From positions 1 through 45,685 of the forward strand of contig JAZUPZ010000026.1 in assembly GCA_045605445.1 (NCBI GenBank): a stretch of 45,685 nt of DNA. The letters are read 5' to 3'. The notes beneath the pieces are model-generated. The model had not been told where the DNA came from. It did not search any database and saw nothing but the letters and a program-made list of their open reading frames with translations. This document shows positions 1 to 7,487 of the stretch, piece by piece. Each line of letters starts with the position of its first letter. Position 1 is the first letter of the stretch. The DNA is from CAZMHL01 sp045605445 (GTDB lineage Bacteria; Bacillota; Clostridia; RGIG6154). The translations under genes and the position numbers were made by a program.

Positions 1-464
1 CGGTAGACAATTTTGCCGTCCGATACAAGTGAATCAAAATCTCCGAATTCCACATCGAAGATATTTTCAATTACATTTTCAAGCTCCAGGGTAACTTCAA
101 GCGGCGCATCTCTGCCCTCTTCAACAAAAAGCTTGATACCGTTATAGCTTGAGGGATTGTGGCTTGCGGTAATTTCAACACCGAAATTGAGTCCCTTATC
201 TTTAACTGTATGCATAATAAGCGGTGTAGGTGCCGAGCGGTTAAGAAACCACACTTCAACTCCGCCCTGTGCTATAACCTCCGCAACCCATTTTGCTGCT
301 GTTTCGGATAAGAATCTGCGGTCATAGCCGATTACAATAGGTTTATTATCAAGATGATTTCTTCTTGCATATTCAAGAATACCCATTGCAACACGGCGGA
401 TATTGTCACAAATAAAATCTTTACCTATTTCGGCTCTCCACCCGCCTGTTCCGAATTTTATCAT
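1..464 (-). CDS. Phosphoglucomutase/phosphomannomutase family protein (N-terminal part, cut by window edge)
   Basis: Reading the minus strand from the ATG at 464-462 gives an open frame to the window edge, about 154 residues. It starts MIKFGTGGWRAEIG, the usual N-terminus of clostridial alpha-D-phosphohexomutases, and contains the phosphoserine loop TASHNPSSYNG, where the Ser of ASHNP carries the catalytic phosphate. This is domain I of a four-domain enzyme of roughly 450-570 residues that moves phosphate between C1 and C6 of hexoses. Glucose versus mannose versus glucosamine specificity cannot be told, because the sugar-binding loops lie off the window. An AAGGACG ribosome-binding site precedes the ATG, and a sigma-A promoter lies upstream in the region shared with the AraC-type gene. 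Confidence 0.9.
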   Translation of the reverse strand, partial: MIKFGTGGWRAEIGKDFICDNIRRVAMGILEYARRNHLDNKPIVIGYDRRFLSETAAKWVAEVIAQGGVEVWFLNRSAPTPLIMHTVKDKGLNFGVEITASHNPSSYNGIKLFVEEGRDAPLEVTLELENVIENIFDVEFGDFDSLVSDGKIVY

Positions 465-486
465 ATTTTCACGTCCTTTTATAATC

Positions 487-514
487 AGTATAACATAAAA
501 GTGTTGAGTGTCAA
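487..514 (-). promoter_or_regulatory. Sigma-A promoter of the phosphohexomutase gene
   Basis: On the minus strand TTGACA (514-509) and TATACT (492-487) are separated by 16 bases. Transcription would start near 480, about 16 bases before the ATG at 464. Confidence 0.7.
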
Positions 515-546
515 ACCAATATTGGACATTAAATTTATACTTTTGG

Positions 547-575
547 TTGAATATTTGAAAAAAGTGTTGTATAAT
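547..575 (+). promoter_or_regulatory. Putative sigma-A promoter of the AraC-type regulator
   Basis: TTGAAT (547-552) and TATAAT (570-575) are 17 bases apart. The expected start near 582-584 leaves a leader of only about 10 nucleotides before the ATG at 593, with no recognisable Shine-Dalgarno sequence. Confidence 0.55.
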
Positions 576-592
576 TAAAATGGTGATAAAAT

Positions 593-1456
593 ATGGTTTA
601 TACCCCAATTGAACTGGAAACTGAAATTGAAATCAAAAAAATTGTTGCTGTTCAGTATTTTGAATACGCGAGAGATTTTGCATTTTCGGGCGAGATGCAC
701 GACTTCTGGGAGGTTGTATATTCGGACAAAGATTATCTTTCCGTAACCGTAAGGTCAAGGGAGGAAATAATTCCTCCGGGGCATTTTCGCCTTATAAGAC
801 CAATGGAGTTTCATTCGGTAAAGCCTGCGGAAGGAAAATCGGCAAATGCCGTTATTTTTTCCTTTGTTTGCGACTGTGAGAAGCTTGAAAAGTCGGCAGG
901 AAAAACAATAAAGTGTGATGAAGAAAAAAAAGAATATATTTCTAAGCTTATTTCAAATGCTCAGGAGGCTTTTTCAACTCCTCTTGGTGAGCCTTACAGC
1001 ACAAGACTTGTTAAAAATAAAAATGCCTCAACCGGGGCTCAGAACCTGGTTAAAATTTATCTTGAGCTCTTTGTGCTCAGCTGTATAAGGGAAAATGAAT
1101 CAGCGCCTCCAAAAGCTTCGCCTCTTGTGCATATAACCGATCCTTTGCTGTCGGAAATATGCACCTGGCTTGAAAACAACGTTTCAAGGGACATTCTTTT
1201 CAGCGAGCTCTGCGAAAAATTCGGAACAAGCGGAACCTACCTTAAAAAGCTTTTCCGTGATAACATAGGTATGGGCGCAATGGATTATTTTTCCCATTGT
1301 AAAATAGACTGCGCGAAACGACTTATGAGGGAGAAGAAATTGAATTTTTCCCAGATAAGTGAATATCTTGCCTTTTCTTCTCAGCCTTATTTTTCCCGTC
1401 GCTTTAAGGAAATAACGGGAATGACTCCTTCGGAATATATGAATTCTGTGAGATAA
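593..1456 (+). CDS. AraC/XylS-family transcriptional regulator
   Basis: This is a 287-residue protein with the usual two-part layout. Residues about 10-100 form a cupin-like ligand-sensing domain, with the segment EIIPPGHFRLIRPMEFHSV typical of the beta-barrel. Residues about 185-287 hold the paired helix-turn-helix AraC domain: ILFSELCEKFGTSGTYLKKLF is helix-turn-helix 1 and the family signature near SQPYFSRRFKEITGMTPSEY is helix-turn-helix 2. AraC proteins of this type usually control sugar or stress genes nearby. It is transcribed away from the phosphohexomutase and is followed by the RyR gene, which has its own promoter, so its target is not evident. The ATG at 593 is supported by frame and promoter position; an ATG at 580 is out of frame. 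Confidence 0.88.
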   Translation: MVYTPIELETEIEIKKIVAVQYFEYARDFAFSGEMHDFWEVVYSDKDYLSVTVRSREEIIPPGHFRLIRPMEFHSVKPAEGKSANAVIFSFVCDCEKLEKSAGKTIKCDEEKKEYISKLISNAQEAFSTPLGEPYSTRLVKNKNASTGAQNLVKIYLELFVLSCIRENESAPPKASPLVHITDPLLSEICTWLENNVSRDILFSELCEKFGTSGTYLKKLFRDNIGMGAMDYFSHCKIDCAKRLMREKKLNFSQISEYLAFSSQPYFSRRFKEITGMTPSEYMNSVR

Positions 1457-1459
1457 TGC

Positions 1460-1487
1460 TTGATGTTTGTTTTGTTTGTGGTATAAT
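1460..1487 (+). promoter_or_regulatory. Sigma-A promoter of the RyR-domain gene
   Basis: TTGATG (1460-1465) and TATAAT (1482-1487) are 16 bases apart, just after the AraC stop codon. The downstream gene has a GGAGG ribosome-binding site at 1514-1518. Confidence 0.6.
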
Positions 1488-1525
1488 GCTGTTGAAACAA
1501 TTTTGATAAAAACGGAGGTAAACGA

Positions 1526-2935
1526 ATGAAAAAGCTTAAAAAGGCAATTCTGCTTTTGTTTCTTATTGCTCCTGCTCTGGTGGGCTTTGCAGGATATCTC
1601 CTTGCGGGGAAAAACATCTGGGATGCAGCTTATTATGCAATAAGAATGTATCTTTTCGATGCTGATACAAACGATAATAATCTTTTGGTTGAACTGGGAA
1701 GATGGAGCGCGCCTATCTTTACCGTAAGCGGATTGGTAATAGTTCTGAAGTCGGCTTTGTCAAAGGTTAAAGATTTTTTTGCAGGTTTTGCTTCTGATGC
1801 CGTTGCCGTTTATGGCGACAATGAGCTTATGGACGTTGTTAAAAAGAATATAAAACACGCAATTAAAGTTGAAGACGACGATGTGCCCGATGTGGAAAAA
1901 CATATAATAATGTTTTCAACTGATGAAAAAGGGCTGGCTTTTTACAATAAAAACAAAAGTAAGATGAAGGGCGAAATTTTTATAAAGCTGGAACAGAACG
2001 AAAGCTACTGCGTTGCCCTTGACAATGTTAAATTTTTTAATCCTTATGAAATTATTTCAAGGAATTTCTGGCAGAAAAATGATATAAAAGAAGTTATAGC
2101 AAAAGGGGAAATGGAAATTGCCATTCTCGGCTCCGATGTGCTTTCAAGAAAAATTCTTACATACGGATTGCTTAATAACATTTATTCGCTGAATCAGAAA
2201 ATAAGCTATAAGGTCTGGAGTGAGAATGACTTTTTTGAAAAGGCACACAGCGATTTTCAGACAATGAATAATGATACGGTTGAATATTGTGACAAGAAGA
2301 GAAAAGACAAAATTTTCAGTCTGGCGACTGCCGACCGCATTGTAATAACCGAAAAAACCGATAATGAAGTTTTGTATGAAATATCAAAGCTTACAAAAGG
2401 TGAAATTTATTATTTCGACCCTATGGGCACCTTTGTTGATATTTTCAGCTCGGGCAAAATTCATACCTTCGGAAGATTCCACGAGGTAATTACCGAAGAA
2501 AATATAAGAACCGATTATCTTTACGATTTTGCAAAGGAGCTTAATTATCATTACGCTTTAAAATATCTTGCAAAGGATGAAAAGCCTAAAACCATAGAAG
2601 AGGAATGGGAGGCGCTCGACACCTTCCTTAAGGGCTCAAACATTGCCTCTGTTGACTATCATAAAATAAGACTTATTGTTATGGAGGAAACGAAAAAAAC
2701 AACGGCAGATGAAGAACTTGCGGAAATGGAGCATATAAGATGGAGCAGGTATCATTATCTTAACCATTGGAGTCTTGGCGCAAATGCAGAGGGCGGAAAG
2801 GATAAGGTGAATAAAAAGCACCCTTGTCTTAAGCCTTTCTCCGAACTTGATGAAATTAACAAAAACAAAGACAAAGACGGCGTTAATACACTGCTTTCCC
2901 TGGAAGGCTTAAAGCCAAAAACAGAAGAAAAATAA
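1526..2935 (+). CDS. Membrane protein with two Rossmann-like (TrkA-N-like) regions and a C-terminal RyR domain
   Basis: This 469-residue protein begins with two hydrophobic segments (about 7-27 and 57-80). A cytosolic region follows that looks like tandem Rossmann folds: one starts near VAVYGDNELMDVVKKNI (about 93) and the second near EMEIAILGSDVLSRKIL (about 190). The C-terminus (about 395-460) reads AEMEHIRWSRYHYLNHW followed by KKHPCLKPFSEL and a DKDGV motif, which I recognise as a bacterial ryanodine-receptor repeat (RyR) domain. Related bacterial proteins join TrkA-N domains to RyR and are thought to act as ligand-gated membrane proteins, some proposed to belong to nucleotide-signalling conflict systems; that role is inference here. 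The gene stands alone with its own promoter and a strong terminator. The start is fixed by GGAGG 8 bases upstream. Confidence 0.72.
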   Translation: MKKLKKAILLLFLIAPALVGFAGYLLAGKNIWDAAYYAIRMYLFDADTNDNNLLVELGRWSAPIFTVSGLVIVLKSALSKVKDFFAGFASDAVAVYGDNELMDVVKKNIKHAIKVEDDDVPDVEKHIIMFSTDEKGLAFYNKNKSKMKGEIFIKLEQNESYCVALDNVKFFNPYEIISRNFWQKNDIKEVIAKGEMEIAILGSDVLSRKILTYGLLNNIYSLNQKISYKVWSENDFFEKAHSDFQTMNNDTVEYCDKKRKDKIFSLATADRIVITEKTDNEVLYEISKLTKGEIYYFDPMGTFVDIFSSGKIHTFGRFHEVITEENIRTDYLYDFAKELNYHYALKYLAKDEKPKTIEEEWEALDTFLKGSNIASVDYHKIRLIVMEETKKTTADEELAEMEHIRWSRYHYLNHWSLGANAEGGKDKVNKKHPCLKPFSELDEINKNKDKDGVNTLLSLEGLKPKTEEK

Positions 2936-2990
2936 AAAGAATATTAAAAAAGTCCGGAGCGTTAAAGGGTTGATTTTCGCGTAAAGCAAG

Positions 2991-3025
2991 AAACAGAGCC
3001 GTTTTTAGGAAAACGGCTCTGTTTT
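2991..3025 (+). terminator. Intrinsic terminator of the RyR-domain gene
   Basis: A perfect 15-base-pair stem (2991-3005 with 3010-3024, core CAGAGCCG/CGGCTCTG) encloses a TAGG loop and ends in a short T-tract. Confidence 0.85.
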
Positions 3026-3049
3026 AATATTGTTTTCGGTTTGTCGAAA

Positions 3050-3103
3050 AATAAACAAACTCCGCTTTGTAGAAGTTTGTATGTTAATTATTCACTATTC
3101 ACT
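3050..3103. repeat. Short hairpin plus ATTATTCACTATTCAC remnant
   Basis: ACAAACT (3055-3061) pairs with AGTTTGT (3074-3080). It is followed by AATTATTCACTATTCACT, which resembles the right end of the palindromic element at 11141-11251. It may be a decayed copy of the same dispersed repeat. Confidence 0.35.
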
Positions 3104-3130
3104 AAAAAAGCAGCCATTGGCTGCTTTTTT
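3104..3130 (-). terminator. Terminator of spoIIIE, likely bidirectional
   Basis: A perfect 13-base-pair palindrome (GCAGCCA core, single-base centre) has A6 on one side and T6 on the other, so it can work in both directions. It overlaps the last two bases of the spoIIIE stop codon and separates that gene from the convergent RyR gene. Confidence 0.85.
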
Positions 3131-5612
3131 AATATTCAATAGGCTCCTGATATCCGTCGCCAAAGGAGTTGTTTCCGCTGCCTGAATCTTCATCGCCTGA
3201 TGAATTGTCAGAAGGAGAGGGAGTCTGAACCTTAGGTGTTGCAGGGGATTCCTGCGCCCTTGGGGTTGACGGTGCTTCCTGAGGCTTTTGTGAAGAGGTC
3301 TGATCTCCGTTTGCTTTAAGCTCTAAATACTGCTCTCTTGTTATAAGAATTTCTCTCGGCTTACTGCCCTGAGAAGGTCCTACAATTCCTCTTTCCTCCA
3401 TCTGGTCCATAATTCTGCCGGCTCTGGCATAGCCAACGCTTAATTTTCTCTGAATCATAGAGGTTGAAGCCTGACCAAGCTCCATAATAATGTCAATTGC
3501 TTTGGTGAGAAGCTCGTCGCAATCACCGGGGTTGTCCTGAGCTTCTTTCTGGGCATCGCTCTGTGATTCTCTTTCAATGTGTTCAATAATGTCGTTGTTA
3601 TACTGAGCAACGGCAGACTGTTTAACAAATTTAACAATGCTTTCAACTTCACCGTCGGAAACGAAAGCACCCTGAATTCTCTTGGGTTTACTGCTTCCCA
3701 TAGGATGATAAAGCATATCGCCTCGTCCAAGAAGCTTTTCTGCTCCTGCCATATCAAGAATTGTTCTGGAGTCAACCTGAGAAGAAACGGAGAATGCAAT
3801 TCTTGAAGGAATGTTTGCCTTGATAATACCTGTAATTACGTTAACGGAAGGACGCTGAGTTGCAATAACAAGGTGCATACCTGCGGCTCTTGCAAGCTGA
3901 GCAAGACGGCAGATAGAATCTTCAACCTCGTTTGGAGCAACCATCATAAGGTCAGCCAATTCGTCGATTATAATAACAACCTGAGGCATTGTGGGATATC
4001 CCTTTTCGGTCATAACTGCATTGTAGCCTTTAATGTCTCTTACTTTTGTTTCGGAGAACTGGTCGTATCTTCTCATCATTTCGGTAACAGCCCAGGAAAG
4101 AGCACCTGCGGCACGTTTTGCTTTGGTAACAACCGGAGTGTCTAGATGAGGAATTCCGTTGTAAACGCTTAATTCAACAACCTTCGGGTCGATAAGAAGA
4201 AGCTTTACTTCGTTGGGGTTTGCTTTATACATAATGCTTGTGATAATTGAGTTTATGCAAACACTCTTACCCGAACCGGTTGCACCTGCAATAAGAAGGT
4301 GAGGCATTTTTGCCAGGTCAATAATTACCGGTGAGCCGCTTATGTCCTTGCCAAGGGCAACTGCAAGCTTTGAAGGGTGATTTCTGAATTCCTCGGTGTC
4401 GATAACCTCTCTCATTGCAACCATATCAATATCCGGATTGGGAATTTCAATACCTATTGCCGCTTTGCCGGGGATAGGCGCCTCTATTCTTACGGTAGGT
4501 GCCGCAAGGTTAAGAGCAATGTCGTCTGCAAGGTTTACAATTTTGCTTACCTTAACGCCCGCCATAGGCTGAAGCTCATATCTTGTAATTGCAGGGCCTC
4601 TGCTTACATGGAGAATCTGAGCCTGAACGCCGAAGCTTGCAAGAGTGTCAACAAGCTTTCTTGCATTGTTTTTTATAATGTCCTGGTCTTTGGCAGACTT
4701 TGCTCCTTTTTTGTTTTGTTTGAGAAGCTCAATGTCGGGAAACTCGTAATTGTAAATATATGTATTTTCGTTTTCGGGAACAAACTCTTCTATTCCGCCC
4801 TTTTCCTGAATGTCAAGAGCAATCTGGTTGTCAGGCTCAATAACCGTGTCAACGTCTTCAACGGGGGTTTCGTCAACCTCTTCAATTACCATATCGGGGC
4901 CGATTTCAATATCCTCGTTTTCGGGGATTTCAATGTAATTTTCGCCGCGCTCATCTTCGGAATCGTAGTAAATCGGAATATCGTCAATATTCTGCTTGTC
5001 CTCTTCTTTTTCCTTCTTCTTGTCCTTTTTCTTTTCTCTGCGTTCTTTTTTCTTCTGAAGGTTTTCCTTCATTTTCTGTGCATTACTTGCAATAAATGCA
5101 CTTATGGAGAATTTAAACATAACAGTAAGGCAGATAAGAATTGATGCAATGTAAACCACAAGGGCTCCGCCACCGATAAGGTTTCGAAGAAGAATGTCGA
5201 TAAGACCGGCAATAACGCCGCCGCCTGTATGAATCTGTCCGTTTATGTAGAGAGAGGAAACCATCTGAGCAATAGTTCCTCCGGTAAGCGGGGTGAAATA
5301 TCCTGCAATTGCGCATACGGAAAGAGTAATTATGGAAATGCAGATGTAAATATATCTGTATTTAACAATTCGCTTTTCAATCATAAGGTTTGAGCCGATT
5401 GCAATAAACAACACGGGAAGCACATAAGCTCCATAGGAGAAAACTCCCAGGAAAACATTTCTTATAAAGCTTCCCAGGTAACCTCCTTTGTCGGTGAAAA
5501 CCGAGATAAAGAAAAATATGGAAACAGCAACAAAAATAATGGAAATAATTTCTGGTGTAAGGCTGTTTTGCGTAACTTTTTGTTTGCTGCTTTTCTTTTT
5601 AGTTTTTGCCAT
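3129..5612 (-). CDS. spoIIIE: FtsK/SpoIIIE-family DNA translocase
   Basis: This 827-residue hexameric ATPase pumps DNA through the closing septum. Four membrane segments fill residues about 18-175. A highly charged linker follows (Lys/Glu-rich, then Asp/Glu-rich, about 178-290). The alpha/beta motor has Walker A GATGSGKS near 443 and Walker B VVIIIDELAD near 540. The C-terminal winged-helix gamma domain (about 700-765), which reads DNA polarity sequences, includes STSMIQRKLSVGYARAGRI. After it comes an unusual tail of about 60 residues rich in Pro, Ser, Gln and acidic residues. It lies just downstream of tepA, as in Bacillus, and with the SASP and yunB this favours the SpoIIIE role (forespore chromosome transfer), though vegetative FtsK work is equally possible. 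GGAG sits 9 bases before the ATG. Confidence 0.95.
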   Translation of the reverse strand: MAKTKKKSSKQKVTQNSLTPEIISIIFVAVSIFFFISVFTDKGGYLGSFIRNVFLGVFSYGAYVLPVLFIAIGSNLMIEKRIVKYRYIYICISIITLSVCAIAGYFTPLTGGTIAQMVSSLYINGQIHTGGGVIAGLIDILLRNLIGGGALVVYIASILICLTVMFKFSISAFIASNAQKMKENLQKKKERREKKKDKKKEKEEDKQNIDDIPIYYDSEDERGENYIEIPENEDIEIGPDMVIEEVDETPVEDVDTVIEPDNQIALDIQEKGGIEEFVPENENTYIYNYEFPDIELLKQNKKGAKSAKDQDIIKNNARKLVDTLASFGVQAQILHVSRGPAITRYELQPMAGVKVSKIVNLADDIALNLAAPTVRIEAPIPGKAAIGIEIPNPDIDMVAMREVIDTEEFRNHPSKLAVALGKDISGSPVIIDLAKMPHLLIAGATGSGKSVCINSIITSIMYKANPNEVKLLLIDPKVVELSVYNGIPHLDTPVVTKAKRAAGALSWAVTEMMRRYDQFSETKVRDIKGYNAVMTEKGYPTMPQVVIIIDELADLMMVAPNEVEDSICRLAQLARAAGMHLVIATQRPSVNVITGIIKANIPSRIAFSVSSQVDSRTILDMAGAEKLLGRGDMLYHPMGSSKPKRIQGAFVSDGEVESIVKFVKQSAVAQYNNDIIEHIERESQSDAQKEAQDNPGDCDELLTKAIDIIMELGQASTSMIQRKLSVGYARAGRIMDQMEERGIVGPSQGSKPREILITREQYLELKANGDQTSSQKPQEAPSTPRAQESPATPKVQTPSPSDNSSGDEDSGSGNNSFGDGYQEPIEY

Positions 5613-5642
5613 TTTGGATACTCCTTAAAAATAATTACTTCC

Positions 5643-5671
5643 ATTATAGCACAAAATGCTGAAAAAAGCTA
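5643..5671 (-). promoter_or_regulatory. Possible promoter of spoIIIE
   Basis: On the minus strand a perfect TATAAT (5648-5643) is preceded 17 bases upstream by a poor -35 (TAGCTT). It lies in the 62-base gap between tepA and spoIIIE, so read-through from tepA is an alternative. Confidence 0.35.
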
Positions 5672-5674
5672 CAA

Positions 5675-6307
5675 TTATTTATTGTCTTTTATCATTGTAT
5701 GAAGCTTGTCCAGAGCATCCTTTACAGTTCCTACGGCGTTTATAAGACCGCAGTCAACCGTTTCGCTTCCGAAAAGTATGGTTCCTATGTCGTTTGCAAT
5801 CTGTGTGGGGTCGTTCATAAGGCTTTTCAGTCTTTCTTCGCTAATGTCAGAGTGTCTTGTTATAAAAGCAATAATGCTTTGCTGAAGCTTGTTTAAATAT
5901 TCAAAGGCCTGATTGGAGCCTATAACCGTTCCGCTGGTTCTTATGGGATGAATCGTCATTGTGGCGGAGGGGGAAATAAATGAATAATCCGCCGCAACGG
6001 CAAGGGGAACGCCTATGGAGTGGCCGCCTCCTAAAATAAGAGATACCTTTGGTTTGCTCATTCCCGCTATAAGCTCAGAAATTGCCAGCCCCGCTTCAAC
6101 GTCTCCGCCAACCGTGTTCAGCAAAATAAGAAGTCCTTCAATTTTTTTATCCTCTTCAATTTCAACAAGCTTTGGAATAATGTGTTCATATTTTGTTGAT
6201 TTGTTCTGAGAAGGAAGCGTATTATGCCCTTCAATCTGCCCTATAATATTAAGGCAGAAAATATTATTTTTCACCTTACTTATACCTTTTTCTTCACTTG
6301 AATCCAT
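5675..6307 (-). CDS. tepA: ClpP-like serine peptidase, TepA type
   Basis: This 210-residue protein belongs to the ClpP/crotonase-fold group called TepA (YmfB in Bacillus). Visible motifs are LLILLNTVGGDVEAGLAI (oxyanion strand region), GGGHSIGVPLAVAAD with the candidate nucleophile Ser, and SATMTIHPIR with the candidate His. In Bacillus the homologue has been linked to protein translocation and sporulation. It directly precedes spoIIIE on the same strand, the order known from bacilli and clostridia. The frame extends to a GTG at 6316, but AGGA lies only one base from that GTG and 10 bases from the ATG at 6307, so I take the ATG. Confidence 0.88.
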   Translation of the reverse strand: MDSSEEKGISKVKNNIFCLNIIGQIEGHNTLPSQNKSTKYEHIIPKLVEIEEDKKIEGLLILLNTVGGDVEAGLAISELIAGMSKPKVSLILGGGHSIGVPLAVAADYSFISPSATMTIHPIRTSGTVIGSNQAFEYLNKLQQSIIAFITRHSDISEERLKSLMNDPTQIANDIGTILFGSETVDCGLINAVGTVKDALDKLHTMIKDNK

Positions 6308-6457
6308 TTTTGTCACATCCTTTTATAAAATATTATAAGCTTAAATTATTAGTATATTAAAGGTAATTTTTGCATAAATATATAATATAACCGCGCCGGG
6401 CAACGTAAATTTGGCTCAGGCGGAAGAATACGGCATAAAAACATCAGGGGGATATTT

Positions 6458-7084
6458 ATGGAAAATTTAATTGAAAATAACGAGGTCAGACTTGAAGGAG
6501 TGGTAGACGGTGTTCCGCAGTTCAGTCACGAAATTTACGGGGAAGTATTTATGAAGTTTCCTCTTAAGGTGAAAAGACTCAGCGATAATTTTGACAGTAT
6601 AATACTTACCGTTTCCGAAAGAATACTTAACTGCACGCCTGTTGAGGTTGGTGATGAAATAAGAGTAACGGGACAGTTCCGTTCATATAATAATTATACC
6701 GACGAGGGAAGCAAGCTTGTACTTACGGTTTTTGTCAAAAAAATAAATGACGATACCGAAATTTTTGAAACGCCAAACAGTATTTTTGTTAACGGTTTTA
6801 TATGCAAGGCTCCTGTTTACAGAACAACGCCCTTTGGCAGGGAAATCTGCGATGCGCTGATTGCCGTAAACCGCCAGTACGGTAAATCTGACTATCTGCC
6901 CTGCATAATGTGGGGAAGAAATGCAAAGTTTACGGAAAACCTTCCTGTGGGAACAAACGTAAAGCTCTGGGGAAGAATACAGAGCAGGGAGTATAAAAAG
7001 AAAACCGACGAGGAAAATTTCATTATAAAAACAGCCTATGAGGTTTCCGTAACCAAAATGGAGGTTGCAAGTGAGCTTGTCTGA
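6458..7084 (+). CDS. Single-stranded DNA-binding-like protein with two OB folds
   Basis: The protein has 208 residues. Residues about 8-100 resemble one OB fold (EVRLEGVVDGVPQFSHEIYG, then VGDEIRVTGQFRSYNNY), and residues about 105-205 form a second, clearly SSB-like one (NSIFVNGFICKAPVYRTTPF, then SDYLPCIMWGRNAKFTENL and KLWGRIQSREY). Ordinary SSB has one OB fold and an acidic tail ending DDDIPF; this protein has no such tail, so it is probably a specialised paralogue and not the replicative SSB. Its DNA role is inferred from fold only. AGGGGG lies 6 bases before the ATG. The SASP gene follows after about 120 bases. Confidence 0.75.
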   Translation: MENLIENNEVRLEGVVDGVPQFSHEIYGEVFMKFPLKVKRLSDNFDSIILTVSERILNCTPVEVGDEIRVTGQFRSYNNYTDEGSKLVLTVFVKKINDDTEIFETPNSIFVNGFICKAPVYRTTPFGREICDALIAVNRQYGKSDYLPCIMWGRNAKFTENLPVGTNVKLWGRIQSREYKKKTDEENFIIKTAYEVSVTKMEVASELV

Positions 7085-7207
7085 AAATTTCTAAAAGATA
7101 CCAGCATATAAAAGTACACCCGGTTAAAAATATTATCGTAATCGATTCGCTTCCGAAAAGGGTCGGAGTCGTATCAATTACCAATAATATTAAGGAGTGT
7201 AAGAAAA

Positions 7208-7399
7208 ATGTCAAGAAACAAAATTTCAGTTCCTGAAGCAAAGGCTGCAATGGAACAGTTCAAAATGGAAGCTGCAAACGAAGTTGGCGTAAACCTTAAA
7301 AACGGTTACAACGGCGACTTAACTTCAAAACAGGCAGGTTCTGTCGGTGGACAGATGGTTAAAAAAATGATTGAATCTTATGAAAGAAATATGAAATAA
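7208..7399 (+). CDS. Alpha/beta-type small acid-soluble spore protein
   Basis: This 63-residue protein is a minor or major alpha/beta SASP, which coats spore DNA and protects it from UV and chemical damage. The family pattern is clear: VPEAKAAMEQFKMEAANEVG contains the germination-protease cleavage region (Glu before Val-Gly), and NLKNGYNGDLTSKQAGSVGG is the second conserved helix and Gly-rich turn. Length is typical (60-75). AAGGAGTG sits about 8 bases before the ATG. Expression would be in the forespore under sigma-G; a GCATA at 7104-7108 and an AT-rich -10-like sequence near 7129-7135 are only weak candidates for that promoter. Confidence 0.93.
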   Translation: MSRNKISVPEAKAAMEQFKMEAANEVGVNLKNGYNGDLTSKQAGSVGGQMVKKMIESYERNMK

Positions 7400-7422
7400 T
7401 CATCTGACCTTAATAGGTTAAA

Positions 7423-7461
7423 GCAAAAAAGCCGTGCCGCATAAGCAACGGCTTTTTTTGC
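7423..7461 (+). terminator. Terminator after the SASP gene
   Basis: GCAAAAAAGCCGT pairs with ACGGCTTTTTTTGC around a 12-base loop, with one bulged T. It ends just before the ribosome-binding site of the yunB-like gene. Confidence 0.8.
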
Positions 7462-7487
7462 TTTTTGTAAGAAGCGGAGGCGTTTTT

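Noticed and set aside
4377..5144. 255-codon plus-strand frame inside spoIIIE
   Set aside because: It is antisense to the membrane, linker and early motor part of spoIIIE. Its composition reflects the reverse of an acidic and Lys-rich linker, and it has no ribosome-binding site or domain.
6388..6457. GC-richer stretch before the SSB-like gene that reads as a gene-like peptide ending YGIKTSGGYLWKI
   Set aside because: It has no start codon with a ribosome-binding site and is closed upstream. It may be a fragment of a lost gene or leader sequence, but nothing supports a feature.
7434..7487. Upstream part of the yunB frame (18 extra codons)
   Set aside because: It lies within the SASP terminator stem. 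The GGAGG at 7476-7480 points to the TTG at 7488.
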